A stretch of 64,000 nucleotides of DNA from contig JAPTOF010000020.1 in the NCBI GenBank assembly GCA_028554755.1, positions 4,717,001 through 4,781,000 on the forward strand, in the 5' to 3' direction. The notes below the pieces were generated by a model that was not told where the DNA came from, made no database searches, and was given only the letters and a program-made list of their open reading frames with translations. The stretch is from Cordia subcordata. Its lineage: Eukaryota; Streptophyta; Magnoliopsida; Boraginales; Cordiaceae. Position 1 is the stretch's first letter. Every line of letters begins with the position of its first letter. Positions 16,001-27,016 of this stretch are shown piece by piece. The position numbers were made by a program, and so were the translations under genes.

Positions 16001-17416
16001 TCTTCCAGTTGATGGGAGGGCCAGAAAGGACCCAGTAACCACCAGGTCTAAGGACTCGATCAACTTCCATCATGTATATTCCATCTGCACAGTAAATGTA
16101 CAAGAGATACAATCAAGAAACAGCCCCCAGTCAACTTGAGAAAAAGCAGAGATTGCAGCACAAAGAAAAACTTTATCTAAACTGTTAAGCACAATAAATT
16201 AATAAACCAATATCCTCTCTACAAGCTTAAGCTTTTAGATGAGGTGATAACTCCAATATGGTTTCAAAGCCTAAAAGACAAACGGTGCAGGTTTGAACCT
16301 TACCACCACCCATTTAAAATATTAAATTGTCCATGTGCAAGCTCTAAACAAATTACGCTACACAGGAGGCATGTTAAGCACAATATATTTCTGACTTAGC
16401 ACAGCAAAAGTTGCTCACCATTTGCACCCCATGGAATAAGACAACGAGAACAGTGAGCCATATCAAATGCCTTAGATGGATATGGCATCTTTATTGTTCC
16501 AAGAACACCAATAACAGCAGGTACACCCCTTTCAAGGGCGAACTGAACCTGGGCTTCATGTGAGTCTCTTGGTGCAAATGACATAGCTATAACATTTCGC
16601 TTCCAGAGGTATGCACCCCAACTTGCAACCTAATGCAATAAATTGTTAGGAGATGTTGAGCAGTTAGTACTGCCCAAAAGTTTAGAATTATGGTTTACAA
16701 GAAGAAACAATTGAGACTATAAATTTGGTAACCAATCAAAGACATTATATTTGCACCACTTGACTTACCCCACAACCAGTATCAAGTGCAGTCCGAACAG
16801 TTCCATTTTTAATTGGGACCACAGAAGCAAGCTGATCAATGTATTTGTCAGCCCCCTGCGGAAATTGCGTCCCTCCACCAGGGAACCTAAATACATTGCC
16901 CTCATATTGAATCCAATTCTGAATAGCCTTCTCAACTGTCAAGCTCTTATATGGTGCATTGGCATAGGGGACATAATCACGACTCTTTGGCCATGGGAAT
17001 GGTGTCACATATCCTTTGGGTGCTGGAATAAGACACTGCAACTTCTCTTCTTGAGGAGGGCAGTGTCTTTCTCGGTAAACCATATTCTCCCTTGGGAACG
17101 TCATGGCACGCCTTTGATCTTGACAGGGTGTGTAATCAGTATAGCTAGCATCACATGGCTTAAATTCTTCCACCTTTGATTCGGAATTACTAATCATGCC
17201 ATCTTCACCACCATGATGCGTCTCAAAATTAAGATTTGGAAGCACATTGCAACCTGCACTACTCTTGGTCACCTCCAATGCTATACTATCACCCTTCCCA
17301 AACCCACTTCTCTGCCATGCTCCCAGTAAATAGAAGAAACAGCAAAGACCAGCAATTATAAATATTGACACAGAATTCCTTGTCCTACTATCACCTATAT
17401 TTGGTTTGTTTGCCAT
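13068..17416 (-). CDS. PMT2: probable methyltransferase PMT2-like (DUF248 family)
   Basis: Golgi type II membrane protein of the plant putative SAM-dependent methyltransferase family; relatives are linked to pectin methylation and cell adhesion. Exons on the minus strand: 16769-17416, 16419-16629, 15790-16084, 14185-14556, 13562-13639 and 13068-13302. Phases are consistent, giving 612 residues, close to the family length. The start is MANKPNIG at 17416; the codon before it is GTG. A short cytosolic tail is followed by a membrane anchor (about 15-34, [20 protein letters not shown]). The lumenal part has [27 protein letters not shown], the SAM-binding [15 protein letters not shown] (about 210-224), [38 protein letters not shown] and [12 protein letters not shown]. 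Oddity: where I remember a conserved [15 protein letters not shown], this gene reads [15 protein letters not shown] across the exon 4/5 junction. The gene looks otherwise intact. PMT1 or another close paralogue cannot be excluded. Confidence 0.9.
16226..16375. repeat. decayed dispersed repeat in a PMT intron
   Basis: The text AAGCTTTTAGATGAGGTGATAAC, then ATGGTTTCAAAGCCTAAAAGAC and GCAGGTTTGAACC, resembles the LTR end plus primer-binding region of old plant retroelements (TGGTATCAGAGC-like). A related phrase set sits in the NAC gene intron at 5755-6180. Too eroded to classify firmly. Confidence 0.35.
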
Positions 17417-18573
17417 CACTACCCTGAAATATCACCCAGACAAACTTAGAATTCAATAAAAAATGTGTCTTTGTGTTTGCCAATTAAGCATATTTAAGAA
17501 ACAGAAAGCTGCAATCTAGCTTAAAACCAAATTATGATGGCCCCGAAGAAGGGAAAAAAAATGACTAAGAACTGAGAATGGCCCTTGAAATGATACAATT
17601 CCAGTAGCATGGATTTACACTTCCCCTTTTACTTCGTGTTTTATGGTAATTTATCTTAAACTTAAAGCAAAAACACTCAAATAAATCCAGATCAATAAAT
17701 AACCAAACAACATGATTGAGACATTAACAACATTGGATGAGATCTGAAAAAGATCCTGACTTTGACTTCATTTATAGCATCTTTACATAACATCAATTGC
17801 CCAATTAATAAAATACAAGTACCAAACCATAAATTTATGCAACCAATACATCATTAAACAAAGTCTCTCACTGCTAGATTCAAGCAGACAATGAGCTAGA
17901 CAAGCTCTTAAAACAAAAACTTGAATGATCTAACCAAAAGCTCATATATTTACCTCCACCAAACTAGAATATCAAGACGCAGAAACCTAATATGCAAAGC
18001 ATAACCACTAAATCTGAACCAAAAAAACTAAATCTTGAATACAAAAACATGCTTAGAAGAAATGATTAAATATCGGGTTGATTTTTCGCCCCACGAAAGA
18101 GAGATACAGAAAACTAGACCTCATACAGCAAAAAGGAGGCATTTTTATGACAAAATCCTTGAAAAATTTATTAGCACTACAGGTATCCTTTTCAATTAAG
18201 CCTACAAACTAAACTTCACGTATCAAAAAAAAAAAGCATATTTTGATCAAATATAATGAGAACCTAATACGATTTATTTGTAGATCAGCTTTGAAGAGTT
18301 AAATCTCGTACCAATCACATCAATTGAATGCTCTAACAATCTTCAAGCTCTGGCCCCCTTTCTTTTCTTTTTTTTTGGCTTTATTTTATTTTTTGCTGAC
18401 AATGCTGAAGTAGAAATTATTGTACAAACGCGTTTGAGTTGCAGGAGAAAAAAAAAAAGAAAAAAAAAAATCTTTGGCTACACCAGAACAAACCCGAAAA
18501 GCTTTAATCTTCAATACATGAAAAAATAAAAATCTAAATCTTCTTTACGCTTCCCTCTGTTTGTGTGTGTGTG

Positions 18574-18605
<32 letters not shown>

Positions 18606-18760
18606 CGCGTATCATCATACGCTTTCATACAGACGCGCGAACGCACACCTGTCGCACACCTATAGATCTGGGTTCGTGTTGCTCTTTTAAAGTCTTGAGT
18701 AAAATTACTTGGTGTGCCCCCACATTTTACCGCAAATTGTAGATTAGGCCCGCCCATCCT
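17417..18760 (-). promoter_or_regulatory. 5' leader intron and promoter region of the PMT gene
   Basis: Just upstream of the PMT start the minus strand reads TGATATTTCAG before GGTAGTGATGG, a plausible 3' splice site, so the leader probably carries an intron. A candidate donor lies near 18310. The (GT)n(TA)n(GT)n microsatellite at about 18560-18607 lies in the presumed promoter or leader. Placement is inferred. Confidence 0.4.
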
Positions 18761-20870
18761 AGAATCTGAATTTACAGTGTTATTTTATTTAAAATTTTGT
18801 TCAAGACCGTGTTAAAATGTAATGCTATGTTAATCTAATAGACTTTGTTTGGCATAGTGGTGAAACTTCAACTATTGCAATAGAGCTTTCAATAGTAGAA
18901 CATTGTTTGTCAAAAGAAATAGCAAAAGTGGGATAGAAATGCTATTGAATAAAAACAATTAATGTTTGACCTTGTGGTTTGTATTTTAGGGGATTGAGCT
19001 TTTAGAAATTTTTAAAAGTAATATTAAAATTTAAAAAAATATTAATTAATATTTTTGAGAAAAAATAAGAGAATAAACTATAACATGGTGAAAAAATATC
19101 TTGCAAAAGTCTTCCCCCCCCCCCCCAAATTGCAATTTAGAGCTTATGACTTTTGATTTTTTTTTCTTATTTTTATTTTTCAAACTCAAATAAAATACTT
19201 TTAAGAGTTCAAAAGCTAGGCCAAATAATGCCTTAATACACTAGAAGTAGATTACAACATGATCACTCATATAATTTGTAAATGTTATAGATTACGAATT
19301 GTTTGTCCCTTGTGGAATCCAAGACTTATAATTAGATGGTTTAGTATCAGATTAAGCTTGAAGATTTGTATGGCAAACGAAAGAGAAGTTAATCTAATCG
19401 TAAAAATTAAGCAGCAGATTTTTGCAATTGTATGAAACTTGGTGGTGGAAATATAATTATTGTCTTTTGCTTTATTTATTGTTATACTAATCATGAAATC
19501 ATGCCCAATTGGCCCCAACCAGAATCCAGGTCGGTAAGGCCCAAAGGGCCCACACGTGGATAAATGTGAAATCCGCTTCAACGTCAACGAAGCAGGTATG
19601 ACCGTATGGGGTGCGTTGCAGAAACGTGAAAAAGTAAAATGCGTTAGAATTTTATAGTTTGTTTAAATTGAGTCAAAAAAATTTTATATAATTTTTTTAC
19701 ATGTCATTATCATTTCATAAATGTATTGTCGATATTGGAGTACATGATTTACTAAAGAAATTGTCCAACAAATATGTGACAGATTCAACGATGGTGGTCC
19801 ACTGACAGCATAGTGTGGCGCGAGTGCAGCTTAGATTTGTTTATTTTTTTTTTTTTATTTGAGACAAAGAAAATTCAATGACGGAGTTCAATTATGAGAA
19901 CAACCAAGAGAGTCCAATCACCAACAAATTTTGGATACGTAGCATGTCATCTATACTGAACACCAGGTAAGTCTGGACAATTATCTAAAATATTCAATCT
20001 GAATCAAGAGTCACATTCAACCTTAAATCTTATCATTATGACTTCTTTAAAAGACATTAAATTTGTTACTTGATGACATTAAATACTTAATAACAACGAA
20101 CAGAAAAAAGAAGTGGCATTAAATATTTGATGATGTTTTCTCTCTTTGTTTTTTCAATTTTTGAGGGAAATTTGGTGGGCAGTCTTGAAAGTTGAGGCCA
20201 TCAACAAAATGATGATCGGTCCTACCAAGAATCATCAAATGAACACGATGATGCACGTCAATAGTTATGATGTTATCATGCTTTAAATTAGTGAGGAGTA
20301 CAATTAATAAGTCCTATAATCCAATAGGCGGATCATATAGGAGGTTTCATTAGCCTGCAACAATCAATTATAAAAAATTCTTTTGTAACTCATAATGTAG
20401 GTACGACGTGAATAATAAATAATAATAGTGAATCGGCGATATAAAATATGATGAGGTAATATAATTAGTTAAAAATTATAAATGTTGATAATTACATAAT
20501 AACATTATAAATATATATTGTTATTCTCTTAAGCTTGATTGAAGTTGTTCATTGGATTTGCGGTAATCTTTGCTACAGTTCTCTTTTTTAGTCACTTAAA
20601 TATTGTTTGCTTAGCCAATACCCAAAGAAATATGTAGATGAAGGACCACTTTCAAAATAATGTGGTCTTTTTTTACCCTTCCATTTATTTTATTTAGCAG
20701 GAGAGAAATTAAAGGATCTACGCAAAATCAAGATCTGACTTCCATAATATACTCAAAAATTAATTGTGTGCAAAATCAATTTTGTTAGAGAATTTAAGTA
20801 TATAAATTTGTACATAGTTACTAATATTACATAGAGATTTGATACTACATAGTTTCAGAAAACCATGGCG
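18761..20870. other. intergenic, no gene seen
   Basis: AT-rich DNA with a poly-C run at about 19116-19128 and several poly-T runs. Paired phrases TTTGTTTGGCATAGT (18847) and GGCCAAATAATGCC (19213) may be ends of an old element, without a target duplication that I can see. The short frames are not convincing. Confidence 0.45.
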
Positions 20871-21051
20871 ACCTGTTTAGGCGTGCTTATTTAAGTATTT
20901 ATAAGCACATAAAATATGAAACAATCCTCATTAACTGTTTTATAAAAAATGCTTATGAGCACCTATTTAGCCGTGCATTTTTAAGTGTTTATAAGTACGT
21001 AAAATAAGAAAACAATCCTCATTAACTGTTTCATAAAAAATACTTATAAGC
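20871..21051. repeat. two-copy tandem repeat, 90-bp unit
   Basis: The block starting ACCTGTTTAGGCGTGCTTAT at 20871 recurs as ACCTATTTAGCCGTGCATTT at 20961, with AACAATCCTCATTAACTGTT shared in both. Divergence between copies is visible. Function unknown. Confidence 0.8.
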
Positions 21052-21053
21052 AT

Positions 21054-21350
21054 CTGTTAGGAAAAACACGTATAAACAAAGCACATGAGAAGAAAATGAC
21101 ACAAGAGAATTACGTGGTTCGCCTTAAAGCCTACGTGCAACAGAGAATAATTTTATCATTAATGTGTGAATATTACAAGGCTTTTTACTTCGGTGTCTCT
21201 CCTACACATAATATAATGTGTAAACACATATTTATATAGTATATTACCCGTAGTCCAAGTAATCTCTATTTCTGTTAAGGTAATTTATCTAATTTGTGTC
21301 TCAAGAATATGGACCATCATTTTAATAATATTTAAAACAAATACGTCCAG
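21054..21350. mobile_element. possible solo LTR remnant
   Basis: It begins TGTTAGGAAAAACACG and contains AGAGAATTACGTGGTTCG, a phrase frequent in plant copia-type LTRs as I remember them. The right border is not clear and no target duplication was found, so this is a weak call. Confidence 0.25.
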
Positions 21351-21629
21351 ATGCCCTTCTGAAAAAATTTTGGAATTTAATATATGCACTCATTAGCTTG
21401 TAAGGAAACACAAAAAATGATACTAAGCTGCCATTTTCTTGGGGATGGCATGTCTATTGTTCCATTAATGATCTATGGTTTGCTTGGTCTTAATTGATGT
21501 GGAAATATGAGTATTTAATTGGCTTGTCATTTGTTTTTTGTGCTACAACTGTTCAACCATGCTTGCCCGGTCAGACTCCCGTGGTTGCACATATGCATCA
21601 TCTTACTCTGGCTCAGGCAAACGCACAAC

Positions 21630-21802
21630 TAGGGATGGAAATCGGATCGGATTTTTATATAATCAGTTTTTTCGGGTTTCGGGTGGGGAAAAATATCTGA
21701 TCGGGTAGTTAAATAGTAACTATTCGGCCGGATGTCGGGTTTTTCGGATTCGGATGTTCGAATACCCGACATTTTTATGAAGCTAAAAAATACAAAATTG
21801 TT

Positions 21803-21850
<48 letters not shown>

Positions 21851-22485
21851 TGCGGTAAGTTAGCAAATACATTCATTGACAGTCAAACTAATTACATCCA
21901 TGTACACAAATAGCACGATGCTCAAAACTAAACATCGACTCCAATAAAAGAAAAGAGATTGTTCAAAATAACGATAGACAAATCAACTCTTTTTTAAAAT
22001 ATAAAGATATTTCCATCATAACTACGAACCAAATAAAAAGGAAAAATTAATAAATATTAACTATACAAATATATTTTCACATTTATCTAACTTAAACATA
22101 ACAAATATTTATGCTAAATTAATGTTACATTTTGTTAATTCTAATTATGTTATTTAACTTCTCATTACTTTTGTAGAATACTTTTTTTTCTCTTTTTTTA
22201 ATTGTACATTTTAATATTAATGCATTATATAAAATGTGTGTTTATATATGTGTTATATTAGAATATTATGATGAATAATTTACTATGGAATGGCGTGTGT
22301 ATTTTTTTCGGGTTTTTTCGTATCTGGTTCGGGTAGGAAAAAAACTACCCGATCTATTATCCGATATCCGATATTTTTTCGGATATCGGATTCGGATATT
22401 ATCCGAATCCGAAAATTTTGTATTTTTTCCACCCGATCGGGTTCGGGTTCGGATTTGGGTACCTGGTCCGAATTTCCACCCCTAC
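21630..22485. mobile_element. non-autonomous hAT-like DNA transposon
   Basis: The ends TAGGGATGGAAATCGG and (inverted) TAGGGGTGGAAATTCGG form terminal inverted repeats. The subterminal DNA is rich in CGGGT, TCGGAT and ATCCGA motifs, including a strong hairpin around 22355-22420. The same ACGCACAAC flanks both ends (21621-21629 and 22486-22494), an 8-9 bp target duplication as hAT elements make. A pure (TA)n run lies inside at about 21806-21846. No transposase frame is present; the small frames near 22283-22564 are translations of the subterminal repeats. Confidence 0.8.
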
Positions 22486-22835
22486 ACGCACAACTGCAAG
22501 ATTGGAAGCTGCTTTTAGTACTGGTAATGGACATGACATTTTCGGTGTAACAATCCACGTTCAACTATAAAAATGGTAATTTATTAAATTTAATTAATTA
22601 GTCAAAAATATTGAAATTTATAAGGATAATAATCATAAATTGAAGGCACGTTTTTGGCAAAAGTAATCAAGCTCAAGCACTTCCCTTGCACTCAGATGTG
22701 GCAAGAAAGTGGCAGACAGGTTTGATAAATTGGAGATATTAACGGCCTAGATCCCACCGACAGAGCAACGCAGGATCTACTTGAATGAAAAAATTTAAAA
22801 AAAAAACAAAAAACAAAAAATTATGGGTCATGAGG

Positions 22836-23778
22836 GGATTTTTTATTTTTTTGACCCAATTTTTAATATTCATCGCAAAAATGACCTGTTTTTGGATGAG
22901 TTTTCAAAAATGATCTAATCTCATTCTGGGATCGCGTCAGACTCGTTCCCAGAACGAGAGCCGCGTTCCCAGAAGGCGGCTCGTGTTTTTATTAGCCTTT
23001 AGTTACTTTATTATTATTATTATTATTATTGTTGTTGTTGTTGTTGTTTTGGATAAACCATATTTTTTCATTATAAATTATGGGATGGTGTTACGCTTTT
23101 TCTTTAGTATATATTTATGATCCGTTGATACTTTATTTCAGCATTATGGACACTACATTATTAATTGGACATTATACACTTAATTCTTTATGTTCAAGTG
23201 AACATTATGTTGTAATTGTGAACAAAACATTACAAAATTGTAACTAAGTAAACAAAACAAGATTATAACTAAATAAGATTACTTAGATTACAATTAATGT
23301 ATATTACATAATAACATTCAAGATTACAACTAATACACATTACATAACAATATTACAATATTACAACTACACGCTATACATTTTGATTATTGGGGCAAGT
23401 TGGAGCAGTGTGGCCTTGTTGACCGCATACTGTACACTTTCGTCGTTCACCTTGATTTTAACGATCGATCTCGTTTCATATGCATCGGCCTCCAGCTTGA
23501 AATATTGTCCATAATGCTGAAATAAAAGCATTCACAGATCATAAATAACTGCATAAGGGAAAAGCGTAATACCGTCCTATAAATACATAATGAAAAAAAT
23601 AAGGTATGTTCAAAACAAAAATAATAATAATAATAAAGTTGTAAAAACACCAGTCGCATTCTGGGAAAGCGCCTGATACGTTCCCAGAGTGAGATTGGGT
23701 CATTTTTTAAAATTAATCCAAAAACATGTTATTTTTGCAAAAAATATTAAAAATTGGATAAAAAAATTAAAAAAACCC
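22836..23778. mobile_element. deleted Mutator-like element (MULE) with long TIRs
   Basis: Long terminal inverted repeats of roughly 130-140 bp: the left end runs GGATTTTTTATTTTTTTGAC... through a CTGGGA...CGTTCCCAGA region, and the right end (about 23645-23778) is its inverted relative. Perfect 9-bp direct repeats GTCATGAGG flank it (22827-22835 and 23779-23787), the Mutator hallmark. Between the TIRs only a zinc-knuckle scrap of a transposase remains (see 23395-23436). It is a deletion derivative and cannot move by itself. Confidence 0.85.
23395..23436 (-). pseudogene. zinc-knuckle remnant of a MURA-type transposase
   Basis: The minus strand reads ERRKCTVCGQQGHTAPTCPN, a CX2CX4HX4C zinc knuckle of the form found at the C-terminus of MULE transposases. 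A stop codon lies a few codons upstream in the same frame, and the remaining transposase domains are absent. Its place inside a TIR element with a 9-bp target duplication supports the assignment. Confidence 0.7.
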
Positions 23779-23850
23779 GTCATGAGGTTGCAGATTCAAC
23801 GAAAGGGCTCATTTTTAACAGGAAAGCTTGAAATCTGAATATATTTTTCA

Positions 23851-24104
23851 GCCCCCAGGGGCATAGGTGAGTTGGTAAGTGGCCAGGTGATTAAGGTGGA
23901 GACACCCTGACAACGCGGGATCGAGTCCGTGTGGCGGCAGTACTCCGCTGAAATATTGCGGGGGCTGTTGCTGGATTTTCACGCCCGTTGGTCCTCTCCC
24001 TGGTCGGGCTGCCACTCACGCACATCCCTCGATTTACCTCCCGCTTGGTTAAGGGGCCTCTGGCCAGGTGGGAAAGGGGTTCTCCTTTGGTTAACCCTTT
24101 AAAT
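23851..24104 (+). mobile_element. tRNA-derived SINE, copy 1
   Basis: A 254-bp element with Pol III internal promoter-like boxes: an A box near GCATAGGTGAGTTGG (23861-23875) and a B box at GGATCGAGTCC (23918-23928). It is flanked by perfect 15-bp direct repeats TGAATATATTTTTCA (23836-23850 and 24105-24119), showing insertion by retroposition. The 3' part ends with TCTCCTTTGGTTAACCC. Related copies are at 34038-34206 and 34981-35221. It lies 63 bp beyond the preceding MULE's right target repeat. Confidence 0.85.
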
Positions 24105-24837
24105 TGAATATATTTTTCAACTCTTTATCTACTTCTGACAAGGCCTGTACGTTGACCATTCTGCAACATCTGACATATGTCTTGTTAATAATTCAACCTT
24201 ATTGTCCAATTGGTGATAATTGCTTAATTTTAGGATGATTTGCTACAAACTTCCCCCATAATCCTCTAAAAATGTAATAAATCTTAATGCGGTACAAAAA
24301 TCTATAATTATCCCCCTTATGGTCGCCGACCCTCTCTATTTAAAAAATCATTATTTGCGACGGATATATGTTTCCCCTCCCAAATGAGTTCATAAATTAT
24401 GGTCAATAAATAAGAAAATAATACAAGCGTACGTTAGTAAATGTCTTATGATTATCTTGAGCAGACGATCCGTGTGACTTTCTAAAAGTGCACCTGAACC
24501 GTAGAGTTCACATGTTAATTTATTATTTTAATTAACAATTTTTTGACGGAATCGAAATGTGTGCTTATTTTTCGTTACCATAAAAAATTATGAAGAGATT
24601 TTATATTACAGGATCCTAACAATTTACCACTTTAATTTTATGTTGTACAAGATTTGATTTGATCTTTAAATTAGACACCAGAGATTCAATCCAGTCTACG
24701 GATAGGAATAGGGTGTAGTGGTGCTCCGACAAGACTGGATCTGATCTATTTGATGTTACTACATTGCTCCCTAGCGCCTTTCATTTCTTTCATGGTTTGG
24801 TCAAACTCACACTAGCTACTTCAAGTTGGATCAAACT

Positions 24838-25502
24838 GGAAAGTTTTTATTTTTGTCTTATTTTTAAAAATTTATCGTAAAAATACTTTTATTTTAAAAA
24901 ATTTTTCAAAAATACACTTTTTGGTAGGTCACCTACTAAAACGGTAGGTGACTTACCGTTCCCAAATTCCGAAATTTAAAAAAAAATTTTAAAAAAAGAA
25001 TTTAAAATTTTTTAAAAAATTGGTGTATTTTTAACAAAAACGGTAAGTCACCTGCCATATTTTTAATGAAAATGGTAAGTGACTTACCGTATTGAGTTTG
25101 AGGTTTCGAGAGTGGGGCGTGGGGGCTGGGGGGTGGAGGCAAGGGGTTGTATAATGCATTAAATGAGTTTGTTTTTTTTGGGCTAAAAGTTTGTCTGCAT
25201 TTAATGCATGTGGCTTTGCTTTTTTTGTCTGCATTTTCACATTTAATGCATGTGACTTACCCCATTTTGTGACTTGCCCCATTTTCGGTAAGCCACTTAC
25301 CAAACGGTAAGTGACTTACCGTTTTCGTTAAAATCATTATTGTTTATTTTTTTAAATTTTTTCAAATTTTGGAATTCGTGAACGGTAAGTCACCTACCGT
25401 TCGGTAGGTGACTTACCGAAAATGGTATTTTTGAAAATATTTTTAAAATAAGGGTATTTTTGCAATAAATTTTTAAAAACAGGGTAAAAATAAAAAATTT
25501 CC
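24838..25502. mobile_element. non-autonomous MULE-type element with palindromic internal repeats
   Basis: The left end GGAAAGTTTTTATTTTTGTC and right end GGGTAAAAATAAAAAATTTCC are inverted repeats that stay alignable for about 115 bp, including the AAAATTTAT(C/T)G(T/C)AAAAATAC block. The 9-bp direct repeats GATCAAACT flank it (24829-24837 and 25503-25511). The body carries at least eight copies of a near-palindrome of the form GGTARGTSACYTACC. No transposase coding is visible. Confidence 0.8.
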
Positions 25503-25709
25503 GATCAAACTTCATTTTCAAACCTTTGAATTTTTGCCATGTCTGGCAAGGAAACAGTAGGTGACTTACCAAAAATGGTATTTTTGAAAATATTTTTAAA
25601 ATAAAAGTATTTTTACAATAAATTTTTAAAAACAGGGTAAAAATAAAAAATTTCCGATCAAACTTCATTTTCAAACCTTTGAATTTCTGCCATGTCTGGC
25701 AAGGAAATT
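25404..25709. repeat. 153-bp tandem duplication spanning a MULE end and its flank
   Basis: Copy 1 is 25404-25556 and copy 2 is 25557-25709. Each consists of the MULE right TIR followed by the flank GATCAAACTTCATTTTC...TCTGGCAAGGAAA. The second copy differs by a few bases. The duplication happened after transposon insertion, because the element end and the target repeat are both included. Confidence 0.85.
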
Positions 25710-26973
25710 GCTTATCATAACTTTTGTTGTACATGTGAGGATTTGCTTTTTTATGAGTTACAACTTTTGCTTTGTAGATTTCCTTGTTGATACACTACAA
25801 TCAAATGTATATCACACAGTCACTGTCTTATTTAGTTTGGCAATATTACTTTTTTACTTGTTTAGTGAATTGACTTGGATACATTTAAAAAGACATGCTT
25901 CTACTTACATGATATCACATCCAACATATCATATCCCATAAAAAGTATAATAACAGTTTGATATTTTAGAAGATCTTACAAATTTTTTGCATTTCAATGT
26001 TACTTGATATGTTATTTTGCAAACCAACAATAATTTGATGAAATTTAAAAACTATTGAACCACAGTCTAGAGTCACAATATAACTAATTGAGGCGTTAGG
26101 GTGCAATGCTGAAAGGGGGCTAACTTATTGCCACAAAGCAACTCATACTATTGTCATGTAGCAGCTACTTTTTGGCTTTACTTGCTCTTAAACTTTTCTT
26201 TTTCTTTTTCTTTTTAATTGTTGCCATACAGTTTCTTTGTTTTCTTTTTATTTTCGTTTCTTTTCAGCTTTTCATTGCTGATGGGCAGCCTTTCTCTTTT
26301 TAATTTTTTTCTTTTTTGTGACTTTCCTAACTCTTTAACTTTTCTTTGTTTTTTATTATTGCTTTAAAAAAATAACGCTACTTATATTAATCCACGTTAA
26401 ATATATTTCAAAAGCAAATATTTTAAGAATAAAAGAAATATATATTCAATAAGTTGATGGATTCCTTTTTCAACAAATTAATTGACATTTAATTACACCT
26501 GCGCAACGTGCGGAGAATTATACTAACAAAACATCTAAACAAACTCTCAATGATGACTTTCCCTAATAAAAGACAAATTGTGACATGTCTAGGATAACAT
26601 TTTCCTACTATAAATACAACATCTACTCCAAATCTAGGGTTAGATTGTCTCCACATTCCTTATTCGGTCTTAGACCCACATAAATCTTTTCTAATCCACA
26701 ACTTGTTTAAAGATAAGAATATTCAGCCAGATGCCCTCAATTTGTGGGTTGCGGCCCTTTGGGAGATTGCCACCCCACTTATAAATCATCCCTATTTTGT
26801 GAAGTGACCACATTCAAAAGATACAGATGGGCTAAGGAAGGAGTTGATTAATGGGCCATCAAAATTAGCAAGAGCGAGTCGGGCCCCGGAACACAGTTAA
26901 AGCTCTCGTGACCATTGGACCCATCTATATTCCTTATGGAACTAGTTATTGTGCCCGTTTGGAATTTTTTCCC

Positions 26974-27016
<43 letters not shown>

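Noticed and set aside
20871..21051. Possible CRISPR-like or satellite array
   Set aside because: Only two 90-bp copies without spacers; a simple tandem duplication.
22283..22564. Overlapping open frames on both strands rich in Arg/Ser/Pro/Asp
   Set aside because: They translate the CGGGT/TCGGAT subterminal repeats of the hAT-like element.
23851..23930. Possible functional tRNA gene
   Set aside because: The A and B boxes fit, but there is no proper cloverleaf or acceptor stem, and the 15-bp flanking repeats show a SINE.
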